64,000 bases of DNA from Caballeronia terrestris. GTDB taxonomy: Bacteria; Pseudomonadota; Gammaproteobacteria; Burkholderiales; Burkholderiaceae. The stretch is from the NCBI RefSeq assembly GCF_001544515.1, contig NZ_FCOL02000007.1, positions 62,001 through 126,000 on the forward strand. The letters run 5' to 3'. Below are positions 49,825 through 61,030 of this stretch, one piece after another; position 1 is the stretch's first letter, and each line of letters begins with the position of its first letter. A program made the translations under genes and the position numbers. Below the pieces are notes generated by a model. The model worked only from the letters and a program-made list of their open reading frames with translations, searched no databases and was not told where the DNA came from.

Positions 49825-50706
49825 TTATGACGCGAAAGTGAAGAGAGGATGAGAATCCAGGCTGCCTGTTACTTTGCTTTTCCAGCTTGCCGGGAGTTTG
49901 GCTTGTACCATCTCCGCTTCGGCTCTGCTATGAAACGCAGCAAACACGCTTGCTCCAGATCCGGTCATTCGCGCCGGTGCAAGATTCGAAAACCACTCGA
50001 GCACCATCGCAACTTCCGCGTACTTTTTTGCGACAACTGCCTGCATGTCATTTCGGCCGAAGCTTTCGGGCCAATCTGTGTCAGAACTATGTTGTGCAAG
50101 AAAGTCCGTCATTGTGAGGACTTTTGAGTCCCTTGTCAACGCTTTCTCAGAAAAAATCTCAGCGGTTGGGACATGGACCGCAGGAGTCACCACCAGAAAC
50201 CAGCGTTTCGGCAGTTCGACTGCCTGAAGTGCTTCGCCCACTCCCTCTGCAAATGCATTCTGCCCGAAAACAAAAAACGGCACGTCCGCGCCGAGTTGCA
50301 GGGCGAGATTTTGCAGCTTCGCGCGCGGCAGGTCAACGCCCCAGAGTCGATTCAACGCCAAAAGTGTCGTTGCCGCGTCAGAACTGCCTCCGCCGAGGCC
50401 CGCGCCCATCGGAAGCCGCTTGTGGATTTCGATCTCGACGCCGTATTTGCTTCCCGTATGCGTTTGCAACAGGCGCGCGGCACGCACGACGAGGTCGCTG
50501 GCTTCGGGCACACCCGGTACGTCCGTCTTGCGCGTGATGGTGCCGTCGTCGCGACGCGCGAAGTGGAGCGTATCGCCCCAGTCGAGGAGCTGGAATACTG
50601 TCTGCAGCGCGTGATAGCCGTCCGGACGACGGCCGGTGATGTGCAGGAAGAGATTCAGCTTCGCGGGCGCGAGGCAGTCGCGGAGCGATTCGTTCGGAGA
50701 GGACAT
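49825..50706 (-). CDS. ispE: 4-diphosphocytidyl-2-C-methyl-D-erythritol kinase
   Basis: GHMP kinase of the MEP isoprenoid pathway, 293 residues. [20 protein letters not shown] opens the protein and the ATP loop is [17 protein letters not shown]. Part of the lolB-ispE-tRNA-prs run. Confidence 0.96.
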   Translation of the reverse strand: MSSPNESLRDCLAPAKLNLFLHITGRRPDGYHALQTVFQLLDWGDTLHFARRDDGTITRKTDVPGVPEASDLVVRAARLLQTHTGSKYGVEIEIHKRLPMGAGLGGGSSDAATTLLALNRLWGVDLPRAKLQNLALQLGADVPFFVFGQNAFAEGVGEALQAVELPKRWFLVVTPAVHVPTAEIFSEKALTRDSKVLTMTDFLAQHSSDTDWPESFGRNDMQAVVAKKYAEVAMVLEWFSNLAPARMTGSGASVFAAFHSRAEAEMVQAKLPASWKSKVTGSLDSHPLFTFAS

Positions 50707-50725
50707 GCGTTGAACCAGGTCCAGG

Positions 50726-51352
50726 TTACTGATCGATCACGAGCTTGATGTCGAGCGGCGGATCGTTGCGCGTGAGGTTCACGCGCTTGACGCCCGTAGC
50801 GGGCGCGTCGGCGTAGGCCAGGTAGTCGATCGTCCAGCCGTCCTGTTTGATTTCCTTCAGATACCCGTTGTTGGACGACGCATCCATCGTCGTCGTGGCG
50901 CGCGAGGTAGGCGCCGCCGACGGCTGCAGCCAGTACCGCAACCCTTCGACCGGCAGCGCGAAGCCGAGCGTGCTTTGCATCAGTCCGGAGACGTTTTCGG
51001 CGTTCAGCGGTTGGCGATTCGGCAATTCCAGCGTCGCCGATGAAGGCGACGACGTCACGATCGCCAACGTCTGACCGAGCGGATTACGCAATTGCAGCGT
51101 GACGGTATCGCCCGTTTCCTGCCAGTCGAAGTTGCCGTATGCGTTGCGTTGCTGGCCGTACTGATCGTTGTACTGGACGGCGAAACGTCCGTGATACGCG
51201 CGGCTCGTCTGTGCCGTGATCGAGGTCGCGGCGTTCGTCGTGTTCGGGACGTTCGGCTTGGTCGCGCAGGCGGAGAGCAGGACGGCGGACGCGGCCGTCA
51301 GCGCGAGCGCGCCGCGGCGAAGCGGCGCGCCGGCGAAAAAATTGAATGCCAT
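50726..51352 (-). CDS. lolB: Outer-membrane lipoprotein insertion factor LolB
   Basis: Receives lipoproteins from LolA and inserts them in the outer membrane, 208 residues. The signal peptide ends in the lipobox LLSACAT; the barrel part has [19 protein letters not shown] and [10 protein letters not shown]. Its ATG overlaps the stop of the TPR gene (TGATG), so the two are translationally coupled. Confidence 0.93.
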   Translation of the reverse strand: MAFNFFAGAPLRRGALALTAASAVLLSACATKPNVPNTTNAATSITAQTSRAYHGRFAVQYNDQYGQQRNAYGNFDWQETGDTVTLQLRNPLGQTLAIVTSSPSSATLELPNRQPLNAENVSGLMQSTLGFALPVEGLRYWLQPSAAPTSRATTTMDASSNNGYLKEIKQDGWTIDYLAYADAPATGVKRVNLTRNDPPLDIKLVIDQ

Positions 51353-53220
51353 CAAAGATCGTTCACCTGGAGTCGTTTGAGCGTTTTGACGAGCGTGTCG
51401 TTATCCGGTTCAAGCTTTTGCGCCTGCCGCCACGTCGCGCGTGCCTGATCCTGCTGGCCCGACTTCCACTGCACTTCGCCGAGATGCGCGCCGATTTCGG
51501 CGTTCGGCTGCAGTTCGTACGCCTGTTTCAGGATCTTCGCGGCCTCCGTCGAATTGCCCTGGCGGTATTTGGCCCAGCCGAGGCTGTCCATGATGAACGC
51601 GTCGTTTGGCGCAAGCGAGACTGCCTTCTCGATCAGCTTCACCGCTTCGTCGATCCGCTGGTTCCGGTCGACCAGCGAATAGCCGAGTGCGTTGTACGCC
51701 TGCGGATTGTCCGGCTGCGTGCGCATCAGGTTGCGCAACTGCGCTTCCATGACGTCGTAATGGCCGTTCTTTTCGGCAGCCATCGCGTAGTCGTAGGCGA
51801 GATCGGGGTCGTCCGGGAACGCGGCCGAAGCCTTCGCCAGATTCGCCTCGGCTTCCGTATAACGCTTCGCCTCGAAAAGCAGCGCGGCGTCGGTGCGTGC
51901 GAGCTGAGCGATGTCGCGCGGATCGGAGCTCTGGAGATTCGCGAGCAACTGGCGCGCTTCATCGACCTTGCCCTGCTTCGCCAGCAACTGCGCGCGCGTG
52001 ATCTGCGCGGGCAGATACTGCTGGCTCGTGTGCGGAATCTTGTCGAGCCACTGGCTCGCGGCGGCGTCGTTCTTCTGTTCCAGCGACAACTGCGCGAGAT
52101 AAATATAAGCCTGCCCGGGATCGGCGCCGGGCGTGCTTTCGGCGGTCTTCGCGTACTGATTCAGATAGTCCTGCGCCTTGTCCAACTGCTTTTTCTGGAT
52201 GTTGATCAGGGCGAGCGCCATCAGCGGCGTCAGGTCCTTCGGATCGTTCTTGCGCATGATTTCGAACTGCTTCTGCGCATCGTCGAGCCGGTCGGACGAC
52301 AGATACAACTGCGCGAGCGCGAGCCGCGCGTCGTGCGACTTCGGATTTTTCTCGACGTATTTCTCAAACGACGCGATGCCTTCCTTGCGCTCCTCCGGCC
52401 CCATGCGCGCGAGCGTCAGGGCGGCGGGCAGGTAGTCGGGCTTCAGCTGCAGCGCCTTTTCGAGCGATGCCTTCGCGCCCGGTTGATCGTCGGCGAGAAG
52501 TTGCTGGCGCGCGATCGCGAGCTGCGTCTCGGGGCGCTGCAAGTCGTTCTTCGTCAGGTCCTTCAGCACGTTCAGCCCGCCGACGCGGTTCGGCCCGCGC
52601 GACAGCAGCGACTGCAGCGAAAGGATGGCGTCGGCGCGCTGTGCTTCGGGCACCTTCGCGAGTTCGCGTTCGAGGATCGGCTTGGCGTCGTCGGGCTTGC
52701 CGGACACGATCAGGAGCGACGCGCTCAATTGCGCCGCGCGATCCGAATGCGGCGCGAACTGCTGCCACAACTGAACGGCGGTCAAAGCGTCGTTCGGACT
52801 CTGCGCGCCGATCGCGATTTCCGTCGCGCGTTGGGCGAAACGCGGGTCGTGCGTGTCGCGGGCGAGCGAGAGATAGGTCTGATACGCGGGCGCGGGCTGG
52901 CCACGCTGTAGCGCTACTTCGGCGGCCAGCACCTGGAACACGATCTGGCTTGAGAGCGCGATGCCGGGCAGGTCCTGCGATTCCTTCGCGGTCGTCGGCG
53001 CGGTCAGCAGGTCGGCGGCGCTGACGGCCTGATCGTCGGGGGCGGGAGCGGGGGTTTGATTCTGTGCCTGCGACTGCGGCGGATTCTGCGCGCAGGCGGG
53101 CACGAAAGCGAAGGCAACAACCGCGAGCGCGACGGCGCCTGCGATGCGCGTAAACGGCGTCCCGCCATCCGCGAGCGCGGCCGTCCGCTTGGAGAACAGC
53201 TTCGTGACGAACAAGTTCAT
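51352..53220 (-). CDS. TPR-repeat periplasmic protein upstream of lolB
   Basis: 622 residues with an N-terminal signal segment ending VPACAQ (possible lipobox) and a Pro/Gln-rich linker, then at least ten tetratricopeptide-like repeats (for example [20 protein letters not shown] and [20 protein letters not shown]). Repeats of this kind hold protein partners. Coupled to lolB, so an envelope role in lipoprotein or envelope assembly is plausible but unproven. Diverges from mutM. Confidence 0.88.
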   Translation of the reverse strand: MNLFVTKLFSKRTAALADGGTPFTRIAGAVALAVVAFAFVPACAQNPPQSQAQNQTPAPAPDDQAVSAADLLTAPTTAKESQDLPGIALSSQIVFQVLAAEVALQRGQPAPAYQTYLSLARDTHDPRFAQRATEIAIGAQSPNDALTAVQLWQQFAPHSDRAAQLSASLLIVSGKPDDAKPILERELAKVPEAQRADAILSLQSLLSRGPNRVGGLNVLKDLTKNDLQRPETQLAIARQQLLADDQPGAKASLEKALQLKPDYLPAALTLARMGPEERKEGIASFEKYVEKNPKSHDARLALAQLYLSSDRLDDAQKQFEIMRKNDPKDLTPLMALALINIQKKQLDKAQDYLNQYAKTAESTPGADPGQAYIYLAQLSLEQKNDAAASQWLDKIPHTSQQYLPAQITRAQLLAKQGKVDEARQLLANLQSSDPRDIAQLARTDAALLFEAKRYTEAEANLAKASAAFPDDPDLAYDYAMAAEKNGHYDVMEAQLRNLMRTQPDNPQAYNALGYSLVDRNQRIDEAVKLIEKAVSLAPNDAFIMDSLGWAKYRQGNSTEAAKILKQAYELQPNAEIGAHLGEVQWKSGQQDQARATWRQAQKLEPDNDTLVKTLKRLQVNDL

Positions 53221-53245
53221 GGAATTCCAGTCGATGTTTCAGTCG

Positions 53246-53267
53246 ATTGTAACGCGGTCGCTACAAT
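53246..53267. promoter_or_regulatory. Dyad with divergent -10-like boxes between the TPR gene and mutM
   Basis: ATTGTA, ten bases, TACAAT. TACAAT at 53262-53267 reads toward mutM and its mirror TACAAT reads toward the TPR gene, so the dyad may mark two back-to-back promoters. No strong -35 boxes are seen. Confidence 0.35.
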
Positions 53268-53317
53268 ACAGGCACAAAGCGGGCACTTCGCCCAGCAAGT
53301 TGCAGACCAACGAAACA

Positions 53318-54148
53318 ATGCCAGAGTTGCCCGAAGTAGAAGTCACGCGCCGCGGTATCGAACCGTATGTGACGGGGAGGCGCGTCGAACGCGTCGAAGT
53401 GCGCACGCCTACGCTGCGTTGGCCGATTCCGCCGCATCTCGCGAAGACGCTTGGGTCTCTAAAAATTGAGAAAGTCGAGCGGCGCGGCAAATATCTGCTT
53501 TTCGAGACGGCCGAAGGGTGGCTGATCGTGCATCTCGGCATGACGGGAACGCTGCGCGTATTGCGCAACGTGCCGCGCCCGCCGGACGCCGCCAAGCACG
53601 ATCACATCGATCTGATCTTCGACGAATTCATCCTCCGATTCCGCGATCCGCGACGTTTTGGCGCAGTGCTCTGGCATGCGCGCGAGGACGGCGACGTGCT
53701 CGATCATCCGCTGCTCGCGGGTCTCGGCGTCGAGCCGTTCACGTCGGAATTCTCGGGCGCGCTGCTGTTTCGACGCACGCGGGGGCGCAAGGTATCGGTG
53801 AAGCAGGCGCTGCTCGCGGGGGAAATCGTCGTCGGCGTCGGCAATATTTATGCGTCGGAGAGCCTGTTTCGCGCCGGCATCCGGCCGACGACCGCCGCCG
53901 GCCGCGTCTCGCTCGTGCGCTACGACCTGCTTGCGGATGCCGTGCGCACGACGCTCGCCGCGGCGATCGAGAAGGGCGGCAGCACGTTGCGCGATTTTGT
54001 CGGCAGCAACGGCGAGGCGGGTTATTTCCAGCTCGACTATTTCGTCTATGATCGCGCCGGCCTGCCGTGCCACGTCTGCGGCACGGCGATCAAACAAATC
54101 GTTCAAGGTCAGCGCTCGACGTATTTTTGTCCGCGCTGCCAACGCTAA
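53318..54148 (+). CDS. mutM: Formamidopyrimidine-DNA glycosylase
   Basis: Excises 8-oxoguanine and nicks the strand, 276 residues. [12 protein letters not shown] gives the catalytic N-terminal proline; the C-terminal zinc finger CHVCG..CPRCQR is complete. The start at 53318 fits the need for Met-Pro at the terminus. Next to mutY, the partner that removes A opposite 8-oxoG. Confidence 0.96.
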   Translation: MPELPEVEVTRRGIEPYVTGRRVERVEVRTPTLRWPIPPHLAKTLGSLKIEKVERRGKYLLFETAEGWLIVHLGMTGTLRVLRNVPRPPDAAKHDHIDLIFDEFILRFRDPRRFGAVLWHAREDGDVLDHPLLAGLGVEPFTSEFSGALLFRRTRGRKVSVKQALLAGEIVVGVGNIYASESLFRAGIRPTTAAGRVSLVRYDLLADAVRTTLAAAIEKGGSTLRDFVGSNGEAGYFQLDYFVYDRAGLPCHVCGTAIKQIVQGQRSTYFCPRCQR

Positions 54149-54156
54149 TTTCTCCG

Positions 54157-55218
54157 ATGCTCGCACTCGCTGATTTCTCCACGCGCCTGGTCGCGTGGCA
54201 ACGCGTCCACGGCCGGCACGACCTGCCGTGGCAAAACACACGCGATCCGTATTGGATTTGGCTGTCGGAAATCATGCTGCAGCAGACGCAGGTGTCGACG
54301 GTGATTCCGTACTACGGGCGTTTTCTCGCCCGTTTCCCCGATGTGAACGCTCTCGCCGCCGCGCCGCTCGACGACGTGATGGCGCTCTGGGCCGGCCTCG
54401 GCTACTACTCACGCGCGCGGAATCTGCATCGATGCGCGCAGGTCGTATCGGCGGAGTACGGCGGTCATTTCCCACAAACGGTCGATGAACTCGCAGAATT
54501 GCCGGGCATTGGGCGCTCGACGGCGGCGGCGATCGCGTCGTTCGCGTTCGGGGTGCGCGCGACGATCCTCGACGGTAACGTGAAGCGCGTGCTGGCGCGC
54601 GTGTTCGGCATCGACGGCTTTCCGGGCGAAAAGCGCGTGGAGAACACGATGTGGACGCTCGCCGAGTCGCTATTGCCTGAGGCCGCGCTCAAGGACGACG
54701 TCACGGCGTACACGCAGGGCTTGATGGATCTTGGTGCGACGCTTTGCGTGCGCGGGAAGCCGGATTGCGCACGCTGCCCGTTTGCAGCCGATTGCGTGGC
54801 AAACGTGACCGGGCGCCAGCGTGAACTACCGGCAGCGCGCCCCAAAAAAACGGTGCCGACGCGCAAGACGTGGATGCTGGTATTGAAGTCAGGCGACACC
54901 GTTCTGCTCGAAAAACGTCCGCCGACGGGCATTTGGGGCGGCCTCTGGAGCCTGCCCGAAGCCGCCGATGAAGACGCGCTCGCGGCCGTCGCGCATAGTT
55001 TCGGAGGCGCGGATGCGTTGCAGCGCCTGTCGCCGCTCACACACACTTTCACGCATTTCAAGCTGGATATCGAGCCGCGTCTTGGAGAATCGCAGGGCCG
55101 GCTGATTCAGGCTGCGGACGCCGAAACCGTCTGGGCGCCGCTCGCGGACATCGATTCGTTCGGGCTGCCCGCGCCGGTGCGCAAGCTGCTCGACAGCTTG
55201 CAAGGCTCGCTGATCTAG
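54157..55218 (+). CDS. mutY: A/G-specific adenine DNA glycosylase
   Basis: Removes adenine mispaired with 8-oxoguanine, 353 residues. LPWQNTRDPYWIWLSEIMLQ, the helix-hairpin-helix LPGIGRSTAAAIASFAFG with the Asp in ILDGNVKRVLARV, and the 4Fe-4S ligands in CVRGKPDCARCPFAADC are present, then a NUDIX-like C-terminal domain. Eight bases after mutM. Its TAG stop shares a CTAG with the stop of the next gene. Confidence 0.96.
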   Translation: MLALADFSTRLVAWQRVHGRHDLPWQNTRDPYWIWLSEIMLQQTQVSTVIPYYGRFLARFPDVNALAAAPLDDVMALWAGLGYYSRARNLHRCAQVVSAEYGGHFPQTVDELAELPGIGRSTAAAIASFAFGVRATILDGNVKRVLARVFGIDGFPGEKRVENTMWTLAESLLPEAALKDDVTAYTQGLMDLGATLCVRGKPDCARCPFAADCVANVTGRQRELPAARPKKTVPTRKTWMLVLKSGDTVLLEKRPPTGIWGGLWSLPEAADEDALAAVAHSFGGADALQRLSPLTHTFTHFKLDIEPRLGESQGRLIQAADAETVWAPLADIDSFGLPAPVRKLLDSLQGSLI

Positions 55219-55847
55219 AGCAACTGATGGTGCTGCATGTAGTGATGCACGACGTCGATACGCGCCGATGCGTCGTCTAATTCCATGAGCTTTTGTCGCG
55301 CGCGCATCGGAATCGGCAGAATTTCGGAGAGGCGATTTGAGACCCACGTCGGATCGTCGAAGAGAAAGGGCTCTGCGAACGGAAGATTCTGAGGGTCGCG
55401 CGCTTTGATCGTATCGATGATCCGCTCCAGCACTTCCGCACATGCACCGAACTTCGCGAGCGCTTCCACGCCCTGTAGCGGCTGATCCTCGCCGATCGTT
55501 TCCGCCATCCCGACGATCAGATTGCTCGGCTCGACTCGATGCGACAACAGACGAAAACGCTCCGTCCCGCGCGCCTGCACGAGCAGCAGGCCGAAGGTAT
55601 CGACATCGCATTCTGTGATTTCCGCGAGGCAGCCGACGCTTTCCGGCACCGACGGATCGCCCGGCGACGCAATCTCGTTACCGCTTTTCAGGAGACAGAC
55701 GCCGAACGGCGTCTTTTCACGCAGGCACTCGCGTGCCATATCGAGATAGCGCGCTTCGAAGATCTTGAGCGGCAGGAGACCGCCGGGGAACAGCACGGTG
55801 TGCAGCGGGAACAGCGGCAAGTCGGCGAGAATGGGATTGGAAGACAT
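55215..55847 (-). CDS. Lon N-terminal (LON substrate-binding) domain protein
   Basis: 210 residues consisting only of the Lon protease N-terminal domain (LADLPLFPLHTVLFPGGLLP, FEARYLDMARECL), with no ATPase or protease part. Function unknown; may bind unfolded proteins. The ATG at 55847 is chosen; its stop overlaps mutY by four bases. Confidence 0.87.
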   Translation of the reverse strand: MSSNPILADLPLFPLHTVLFPGGLLPLKIFEARYLDMARECLREKTPFGVCLLKSGNEIASPGDPSVPESVGCLAEITECDVDTFGLLLVQARGTERFRLLSHRVEPSNLIVGMAETIGEDQPLQGVEALAKFGACAEVLERIIDTIKARDPQNLPFAEPFLFDDPTWVSNRLSEILPIPMRARQKLMELDDASARIDVVHHYMQHHQLL

Positions 55848-55881
55848 CGCGCGCCTCCGGTTTTGATCGCCGCGCCGGCGA

Positions 55882-56778
55882 TCAGGTTGGCGTGGGCGCC
55901 GCGCTGCCATCGACCGCGATGGGCGCGTCGCGATGCCGCACGATCACATTCGCCTTGTCGCCGAAGCGCGCGGCGAGCGCCTGGGCGATGAAAACCGAGC
56001 GATGCTGCCCGCCCGTGCAACCGATCGCAACCGTGAGATAGCTGCGGTTGTCGTCGCGAAACTGCGGCAGCCACTTGCCGATGAAGGTGCCGATGTCGTC
56101 GATCATCTGGTGCACCATCGGCTGCGCCGACAAATATTCGATGACCGGCTGGTCGAGCCCCGTCAGCGGCCGCAATTCACGATCGTAGTACGGGTTCGGC
56201 AGCGTGCGCACATCGAAAACGAAATCAGCGTCGAGCGGCACGCCGCGCTTGAATCCGAACGACTCGAACATCAGCGTGAGCCCGGCCGCTTCCTGCTCGA
56301 TGAAGCTCTTCACCCACGCGCGCAGCACGTTCGCGCGCAGATTGCTCGTGTCGATCTGATGTCCGAATTCAGCAAGTCCGGCGACGAGTTCGCGTTCGCG
56401 CTCGATGGCTTCGGCAAGCGAGGTCAAGAGGCCGACGTCGGCGTCGTGCACGGGCGAGCCCGAGAGGGGATGGCGGCGGCGCGTCTCGGAAAAACGCTGG
56501 ATCAGCGACTGCGTGCTGGCGTTGAGAAACAGGACGCGCAGGTCGAAGGCGCGGGAGAGATCGTCGATGATCGCGGGGACTTCGTCGAGCGAGATGCTGG
56601 AACGCGCGTCGATTGCGACGGCGAGGCGCGTCTGGCCTTCGCCTTCCAGATACCGCGCGAGTTCGGGCAGAAAACGCGGCGGCAGGTTGTCGACGCAGTA
56701 GTAGCCACCGTCTTCGAGGGCGTTCAATGCGACGGACTTGCCGGAACCGGAGATGCCGGTGATCAGGATGATGCGCAT
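55882..56778 (-). CDS. rapZ: RNase adapter protein RapZ
   Basis: P-loop protein that in E. coli brings RNase E to the GlmZ small RNA and so controls glucosamine-6-phosphate synthase. The 298 residues have Walker A GISGSGKS near the start, [12 protein letters not shown], and the C-terminal [18 protein letters not shown]. It lies after hprK and ptsN. Its link to amino-sugar levels is notable beside the GlcNAc cluster in this window. Confidence 0.94.
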   Translation of the reverse strand: MRIILITGISGSGKSVALNALEDGGYYCVDNLPPRFLPELARYLEGEGQTRLAVAIDARSSISLDEVPAIIDDLSRAFDLRVLFLNASTQSLIQRFSETRRRHPLSGSPVHDADVGLLTSLAEAIERERELVAGLAEFGHQIDTSNLRANVLRAWVKSFIEQEAAGLTLMFESFGFKRGVPLDADFVFDVRTLPNPYYDRELRPLTGLDQPVIEYLSAQPMVHQMIDDIGTFIGKWLPQFRDDNRSYLTVAIGCTGGQHRSVFIAQALAARFGDKANVIVRHRDAPIAVDGSAAPTPT

Positions 56779-56852
56779 GGATATCGACTCGTTCGCTTAA
56801 TCTTAGCACCTGCGATTGTGCACGGAATCGCCGCCGCGCCGCGCCCGGTGCG

Positions 56853-57821
56853 TCAGATCAGCTTGCCGGGGAACTGGCTGTCGGGGTCCTGCATCGCCAG
56901 CCGCTGGCGGTCCATGAAGTCCCGCAAGGTATCGATGCCGCGCAGTTGCAGGATCGTATTGCGCACCGCCGCCTCGACCAGCACCGCGAGATTTCGGCCG
57001 GCCGCCACTTGAATCGTAACCTTACTGATCGGCAGGCCGAGCACGTCGACGGTCTGGCTTTCGAGCGGCAGGCGCTGGAATTCGCCGTCCGGCCGGCGCA
57101 CGAGCTGCACGATCAGCTTCAGCTTCATTTTCCGCCGCACGGCGGTTTCACCGAAGATCGTCTTGATGTCGAGGAGGCCCAGGCCGCGAACTTCAAGCAG
57201 ATTCTGCAACAGCGGCGGACACCGCCCTTCGACGAAGTCAGGACCCAGGCGCACGAAATCGACGGCATCGTCGGCGACCAGGCCGTGGCCCCGGCTGATC
57301 AGTTCCAGGCCGAGTTCGCTCTTGCCGAGGCCGGAGTCTCCGGTGAGCAGCACGCCCATGCCGAGGATGTCGAGGAAAACGCCGTGCAGCGTGGCGCGCG
57401 GCGCCAGGATGCGCGACATATAGAGCCGCAGACTGTCGATGACCGCCGCCGCCGACATGCGCGTCGTGAAAAGCGGCGTGGAAGAGCGCGTACAGCGCAG
57501 GACGAGCTCGGGCGGCGCGCCGACTTCGCCCGCCACCACGAGAAACGGCGGCTCGAGCGCGATCAGTTCGGCCATGTTGCGTGAACGATCTTCGTCGGAC
57601 TGGCGCTGGTAGTAGGTGATCTCGGCGTCGCCGAGTACCTGGATACGGTTGGGGTGAATCAGATTCAAGTGTCCGACGAGATCGGCACTCGATGTCGCGT
57701 TCGCGACCGTCTCGGTCGAAAAGCCGCGTTCCCAGCCTTCGTGACCCGTGAGCCAGCTCAGTTTCAGCGCGGCTGCATTGTCATCGAAAATACTCTGGGC
57801 GTTGATGCTGGACGTATCCAT
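56853..57821 (-). CDS. hprK: HPr kinase/phosphorylase
   Basis: Bifunctional enzyme that phosphorylates and dephosphorylates Ser46 of HPr. The 322 residues have an N-terminal DRTGG-like domain and the kinase domain with P-loop [19 protein letters not shown] and the HPrK signature [17 protein letters not shown]. The ATG at 57821 is preferred. Target candidates are the HPr at 1.7 kb and the HPr domain of the fused GlcNAc protein. Confidence 0.95.
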   Translation of the reverse strand: MDTSSINAQSIFDDNAAALKLSWLTGHEGWERGFSTETVANATSSADLVGHLNLIHPNRIQVLGDAEITYYQRQSDEDRSRNMAELIALEPPFLVVAGEVGAPPELVLRCTRSSTPLFTTRMSAAAVIDSLRLYMSRILAPRATLHGVFLDILGMGVLLTGDSGLGKSELGLELISRGHGLVADDAVDFVRLGPDFVEGRCPPLLQNLLEVRGLGLLDIKTIFGETAVRRKMKLKLIVQLVRRPDGEFQRLPLESQTVDVLGLPISKVTIQVAAGRNLAVLVEAAVRNTILQLRGIDTLRDFMDRQRLAMQDPDSQFPGKLI

Positions 57822-57985
57822 GAACCGGAACTCCGTTGGAAGCCGGGAGCGGACTTGGGGTGACGGGCTCGGCGCCCGAGCCAAACGTGTTCCGCTCCAT
57901 TGAACCGATTGTGCCCCAGAAGCACGGACCGCGCGAGCCGGCGGCCGGCCGCTCTGTCACGCCACGCGTGCTTCCCGGGCTAGTT

Positions 57986-58441
57986 TTACGGCTGCCACTG
58001 CGTGAGCACTTTATATAGTGCTTCACGATCTTCTTCCTTGTTCAGACGCTCGCGCGCCTGTGTGTCGGAGAGTAGTTGTGCGATCTCCGACAGAATTTCA
58101 AGATGCTGCTGGGTCGCCTGCTCGGGCACGAGCAGGAAGATGAGCAGCGACACCGGCTGGCCGTCGGGCGATTCGAACGCGATCGGCTCCGCCAGGCGCA
58201 CGAAGGCGGCAAGCGGTTGCTTCAGGCCCTTGATTCGTCCGTGAGGAATGGCGACGCCTTCGCCGAGACCGGTCGAGCCGAGGCGCTCGCGCGCGAAAAG
58301 ATTGTCGGTGACGGTGCTGCGGGCGATGCCGTTCTGGTTCTCGAAGATCAGCCCCGCTTGCTCGAATACGCGTTTCTTGCTGGTGACGGCCAGTCCGAGG
58401 ACGACGTTTTCGAGGGGAAGGAATTTGGCTAAACGATTCAT
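57986..58441 (-). CDS. ptsN: PTS EIIA nitrogen-regulatory protein
   Basis: Phosphate acceptor of the nitrogen-related PTS, 151 residues. The active histidine is in EGVAIPHGRIKG, and the protein starts MNRLAKFLPLENVVLGL at 58441. Sits between hpf/rpoN and hprK as in many proteobacteria. It probably receives phosphate from HPr. Confidence 0.94.
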   Translation of the reverse strand: MNRLAKFLPLENVVLGLAVTSKKRVFEQAGLIFENQNGIARSTVTDNLFARERLGSTGLGEGVAIPHGRIKGLKQPLAAFVRLAEPIAFESPDGQPVSLLIFLLVPEQATQQHLEILSEIAQLLSDTQARERLNKEEDREALYKVLTQWQP

Positions 58442-58821
58442 GTTGGCAGGCTGATGCGTGGCCTGAATTCTCCTCATCGTGGCGACTGGTCGAAAAGCGC
58501 TCACGGCGATGTTGGAAGGGAACGCGCTAACGGCGCAGTCCGTTGTGAAATTCGATAATAACCGCTCCATTATATGACAGCGCAACCCGCGATGGTGCAG
58601 CGCGCCAATCTCTTCCAGCGCTATCTGAGTGCTACCAAACTCTCCCGAAATCAACGAGTTGGCCCCGATTTGCAACAAAAAAGCCGCCTGAATTCAGGCG
58701 GCTCGTGCCAGGGTTGCGCTATGTCGTGGGTCGGTTCACAAATTTTGAATGATTCCTCGAATCATTGCCATCGTGAAAACGATATTGCGACGACCGACCG
58801 TTCGACACCGGCCGGCTCAGT
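58442..58821. other. 380-base gap between ptsN and hpf
   Basis: Holds the hpf terminator (58675-58705). On the minus strand a TATAAT at 58574-58569 within CATATAATGG could be the -10 box for ptsN, without a clear -35. No coding frame is recognised. Confidence 0.5.
58675..58705 (-). terminator. Terminator of hpf
   Basis: On the minus strand GCCGCCTGAATTCAGGCGGC folds on itself and is followed by TTTTTTG. Confidence 0.88.
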
Positions 58822-59181
58822 TCACGGCGACGGCGCTTCCAGTTCTTGCGCCTCGGCGCGGTACTTCATGGCTTCGTGGGCGTGACCCTGGATTTTGTCC
58901 TTGTGCTTGATGACTTGCCGGTCCAGCTTGTCGACCATCAGGTCGATCGCCGCGTACATATCAACGTCACAACTTTCGATGAAAATGTCCTTGCCCTTCA
59001 GATGCAGGTTAATTTCAACCTTTTGTCGCTTGTCCTTTTCTCTATGATTGTCGACCGAGAGGACCACATTGCCGTCGATCACTTGATCGAAATGACGGAG
59101 CACTCTGTCGAGTTTGGTGATCACGTATTCTCGCAATGCAGGCGTCAATTCGAGGTGGTGTCCACTGATCTTCAGATTCAT
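58822..59181 (-). CDS. hpf: Ribosome hibernation-promoting factor, short form
   Basis: 119 residues binding the 30S subunit to help silence ribosomes in stationary phase. [20 protein letters not shown] and [18 protein letters not shown] are typical; there is no long-HPF C-terminal domain. Start at 59181. Directly downstream of rpoN, the usual place. Confidence 0.94.
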   Translation of the reverse strand: MNLKISGHHLELTPALREYVITKLDRVLRHFDQVIDGNVVLSVDNHREKDKRQKVEINLHLKGKDIFIESCDVDMYAAIDLMVDKLDRQVIKHKDKIQGHAHEAMKYRAEAQELEAPSP

Positions 59182-59366
59182 AGTTGCTCTCCAAGCTAGT
59201 GGCCGCACAAGCACGGCAACGCGGCTGATACCGGTCGGCTTTGCTTCCCGTCGCTACGCCGTCCGGGCGTACGTGAAAAACGGGTCGCGTCGGCCGGCTC
59301 GTCCGCGCTTTCCGCGATGCGGCCGGTAAAGGCCCGCTGCGAAATGCAACGGGCTACAGAGACGGG

Positions 59367-60878
59367 TCATAGAGACTTACGCAGATTCACCGCGGGGATT
59401 TTCAGGGCTTCGCGATACTTCGCGACAGTGCGCCGCGCGACCACGAATCCTTGTTCCGCCAGCAGTTCGGCGATGCGGCTGTCAGAAAGAGGAGATTTGG
59501 GGTCTTCCGCTCCTATCAGTTGCTTGATGAGGGCCCGGATCGCCGTTGACGATGCCGCGCCTCCTGTGTCGGTCGATACGTGCGATCCAAAGAAGTACTT
59601 AAATTCAAGCGTCCCGAACGGGGTGAGCATGTACTTGCCGGTCGTCACACGTGAAACCGTCGACTCGTGTAAACCCAGCGTATCAGCAATCTCCCGCAAA
59701 ACCAAGGGCCGCATGGCAATTTCGCCATGTGCAAAAAAGTTCTTCTGACGTTCCACAATTGCCTGCGCGACACGCAGAATCGTCTCAAACCTCTGCTGAA
59801 TATTCTTGATCAGCCAGCGCGCTTCCTGCAGTTGTTGACGCAGTGATCCGCTGCCCGGATCGCCGCGGTTGTTGCGAAGAATGTTCGCGTACAAATGATT
59901 GATGCGCAGGCGCGGAACGATCTCCGGATTCAGTTCCGCCGTCCAGCCGCCCGCACTTTTGCGCACGAGGATGTCCGGCACGACGTAATCCGCTTCGCTC
60001 TTGCCGTACGCGGCGCCCGGAAATGGCTCCAGCGATTTGATGAGCGCATGGGCGTCGCGCAGGGCGTCGTCGCTGGCTTTGAGTTGCTTGCGCAGGCGCG
60101 TGAAATCGCGTGCGGCGAGCAGTTCCAGGTGATGCGTGACGATTTCCAGTGCGAGCGTCCGCGTGGCCGATGCATCGAGCCGCAGCAACTGCAGCTTCAG
60201 ACACTCCGACGCCGAGCGGCCGCCTACACCTGGCGGATCGAAACTCTGCAGGAGCGCGAGCGCGGCACTGAGTTCGTCGACGTCGACTTCAAGTTCGTCT
60301 GGTAAATCCGCCTGCACTTCCTCCAGCGACGACGTCAAATACCCGTCTTCATCGAGCGACTCGATCAGGAACGTGATCAACGCGCGGTCGCGCTGGTTCG
60401 CCTGCGTCATGCGAAGTTGCGCGGTCAGGTGATCGCGCAGCGTCGTGGTCGATTCGTGGATTTGCAGCGGGGGGAGGTCGTCGTCGTCCGAACCGGTGTT
60501 CGAGCGGCCGTAGTCTTCCAGATTCCACGAGTTGGAATCCGAGCCGCCGTCCGTGCCGTTGTATTCGTCGACACCCTGCGGTTCGCCGCTCTCCGACCGC
60601 TCGGACGTCGACGTGCTGCTCGACGAGCCGTTGTTCATCAGCGGCTCGGGCGGCGCGCTCGACGTATTGGCCGAGGTGATGAGCGAGCCGTCGGCGGCAA
60701 CGCGCAGCGGGCTCGCGATCCAGTCGTCCTCGTTTTCGAGGAGCGGATTCTGGGCGACCGCCATTGCCACCTCTTGTTGCAGTTCGAGCGTAGACAACTG
60801 CAGCAGCCGGATGGACTGCTGCAGTTGCGGGGTCAACGCAAGATGCTGCGATAGGCGGAGTTGGAGGCTGGCTTTCAT
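59367..60878 (-). CDS. rpoN: RNA polymerase sigma-54 factor
   Basis: 503 residues: the N-terminal region I ([20 protein letters not shown]), an acidic Ser/Asp/Glu-rich region II (about 55-135), the core-binding and HTH regions ([19 protein letters not shown]), and the RpoN box [10 protein letters not shown] at 481-490. Lies after lptB and before hpf, the standard order. Confidence 0.96.
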   Translation of the reverse strand: MKASLQLRLSQHLALTPQLQQSIRLLQLSTLELQQEVAMAVAQNPLLENEDDWIASPLRVAADGSLITSANTSSAPPEPLMNNGSSSSTSTSERSESGEPQGVDEYNGTDGGSDSNSWNLEDYGRSNTGSDDDDLPPLQIHESTTTLRDHLTAQLRMTQANQRDRALITFLIESLDEDGYLTSSLEEVQADLPDELEVDVDELSAALALLQSFDPPGVGGRSASECLKLQLLRLDASATRTLALEIVTHHLELLAARDFTRLRKQLKASDDALRDAHALIKSLEPFPGAAYGKSEADYVVPDILVRKSAGGWTAELNPEIVPRLRINHLYANILRNNRGDPGSGSLRQQLQEARWLIKNIQQRFETILRVAQAIVERQKNFFAHGEIAMRPLVLREIADTLGLHESTVSRVTTGKYMLTPFGTLEFKYFFGSHVSTDTGGAASSTAIRALIKQLIGAEDPKSPLSDSRIAELLAEQGFVVARRTVAKYREALKIPAVNLRKSL

Positions 60879-60937
60879 GGCAAGTTTTTATTCATTGTAG
60901 AGAGTTTGCCACGCGCGCGAAACCTCGCGGGGATTCA

Positions 60938-60970
60938 CAAAAACAGCCGTGCCGCCTCGAGGGCGGCACG
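60938..60970 (-). terminator. Terminator between lptB and rpoN
   Basis: On the minus strand CGTGCCGCC and GGCGGCACG form the hairpin, followed by GGCTGTTTTTG. It separates the Lpt genes from rpoN, so rpoN may also have its own promoter. Confidence 0.75.
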
Positions 60971-61030
60971 TAAGAATTGCATCGTCGGCTTGATGCAGCG
61001 CAGTAAAACGCGCGATCCGGCGTGAATCCG

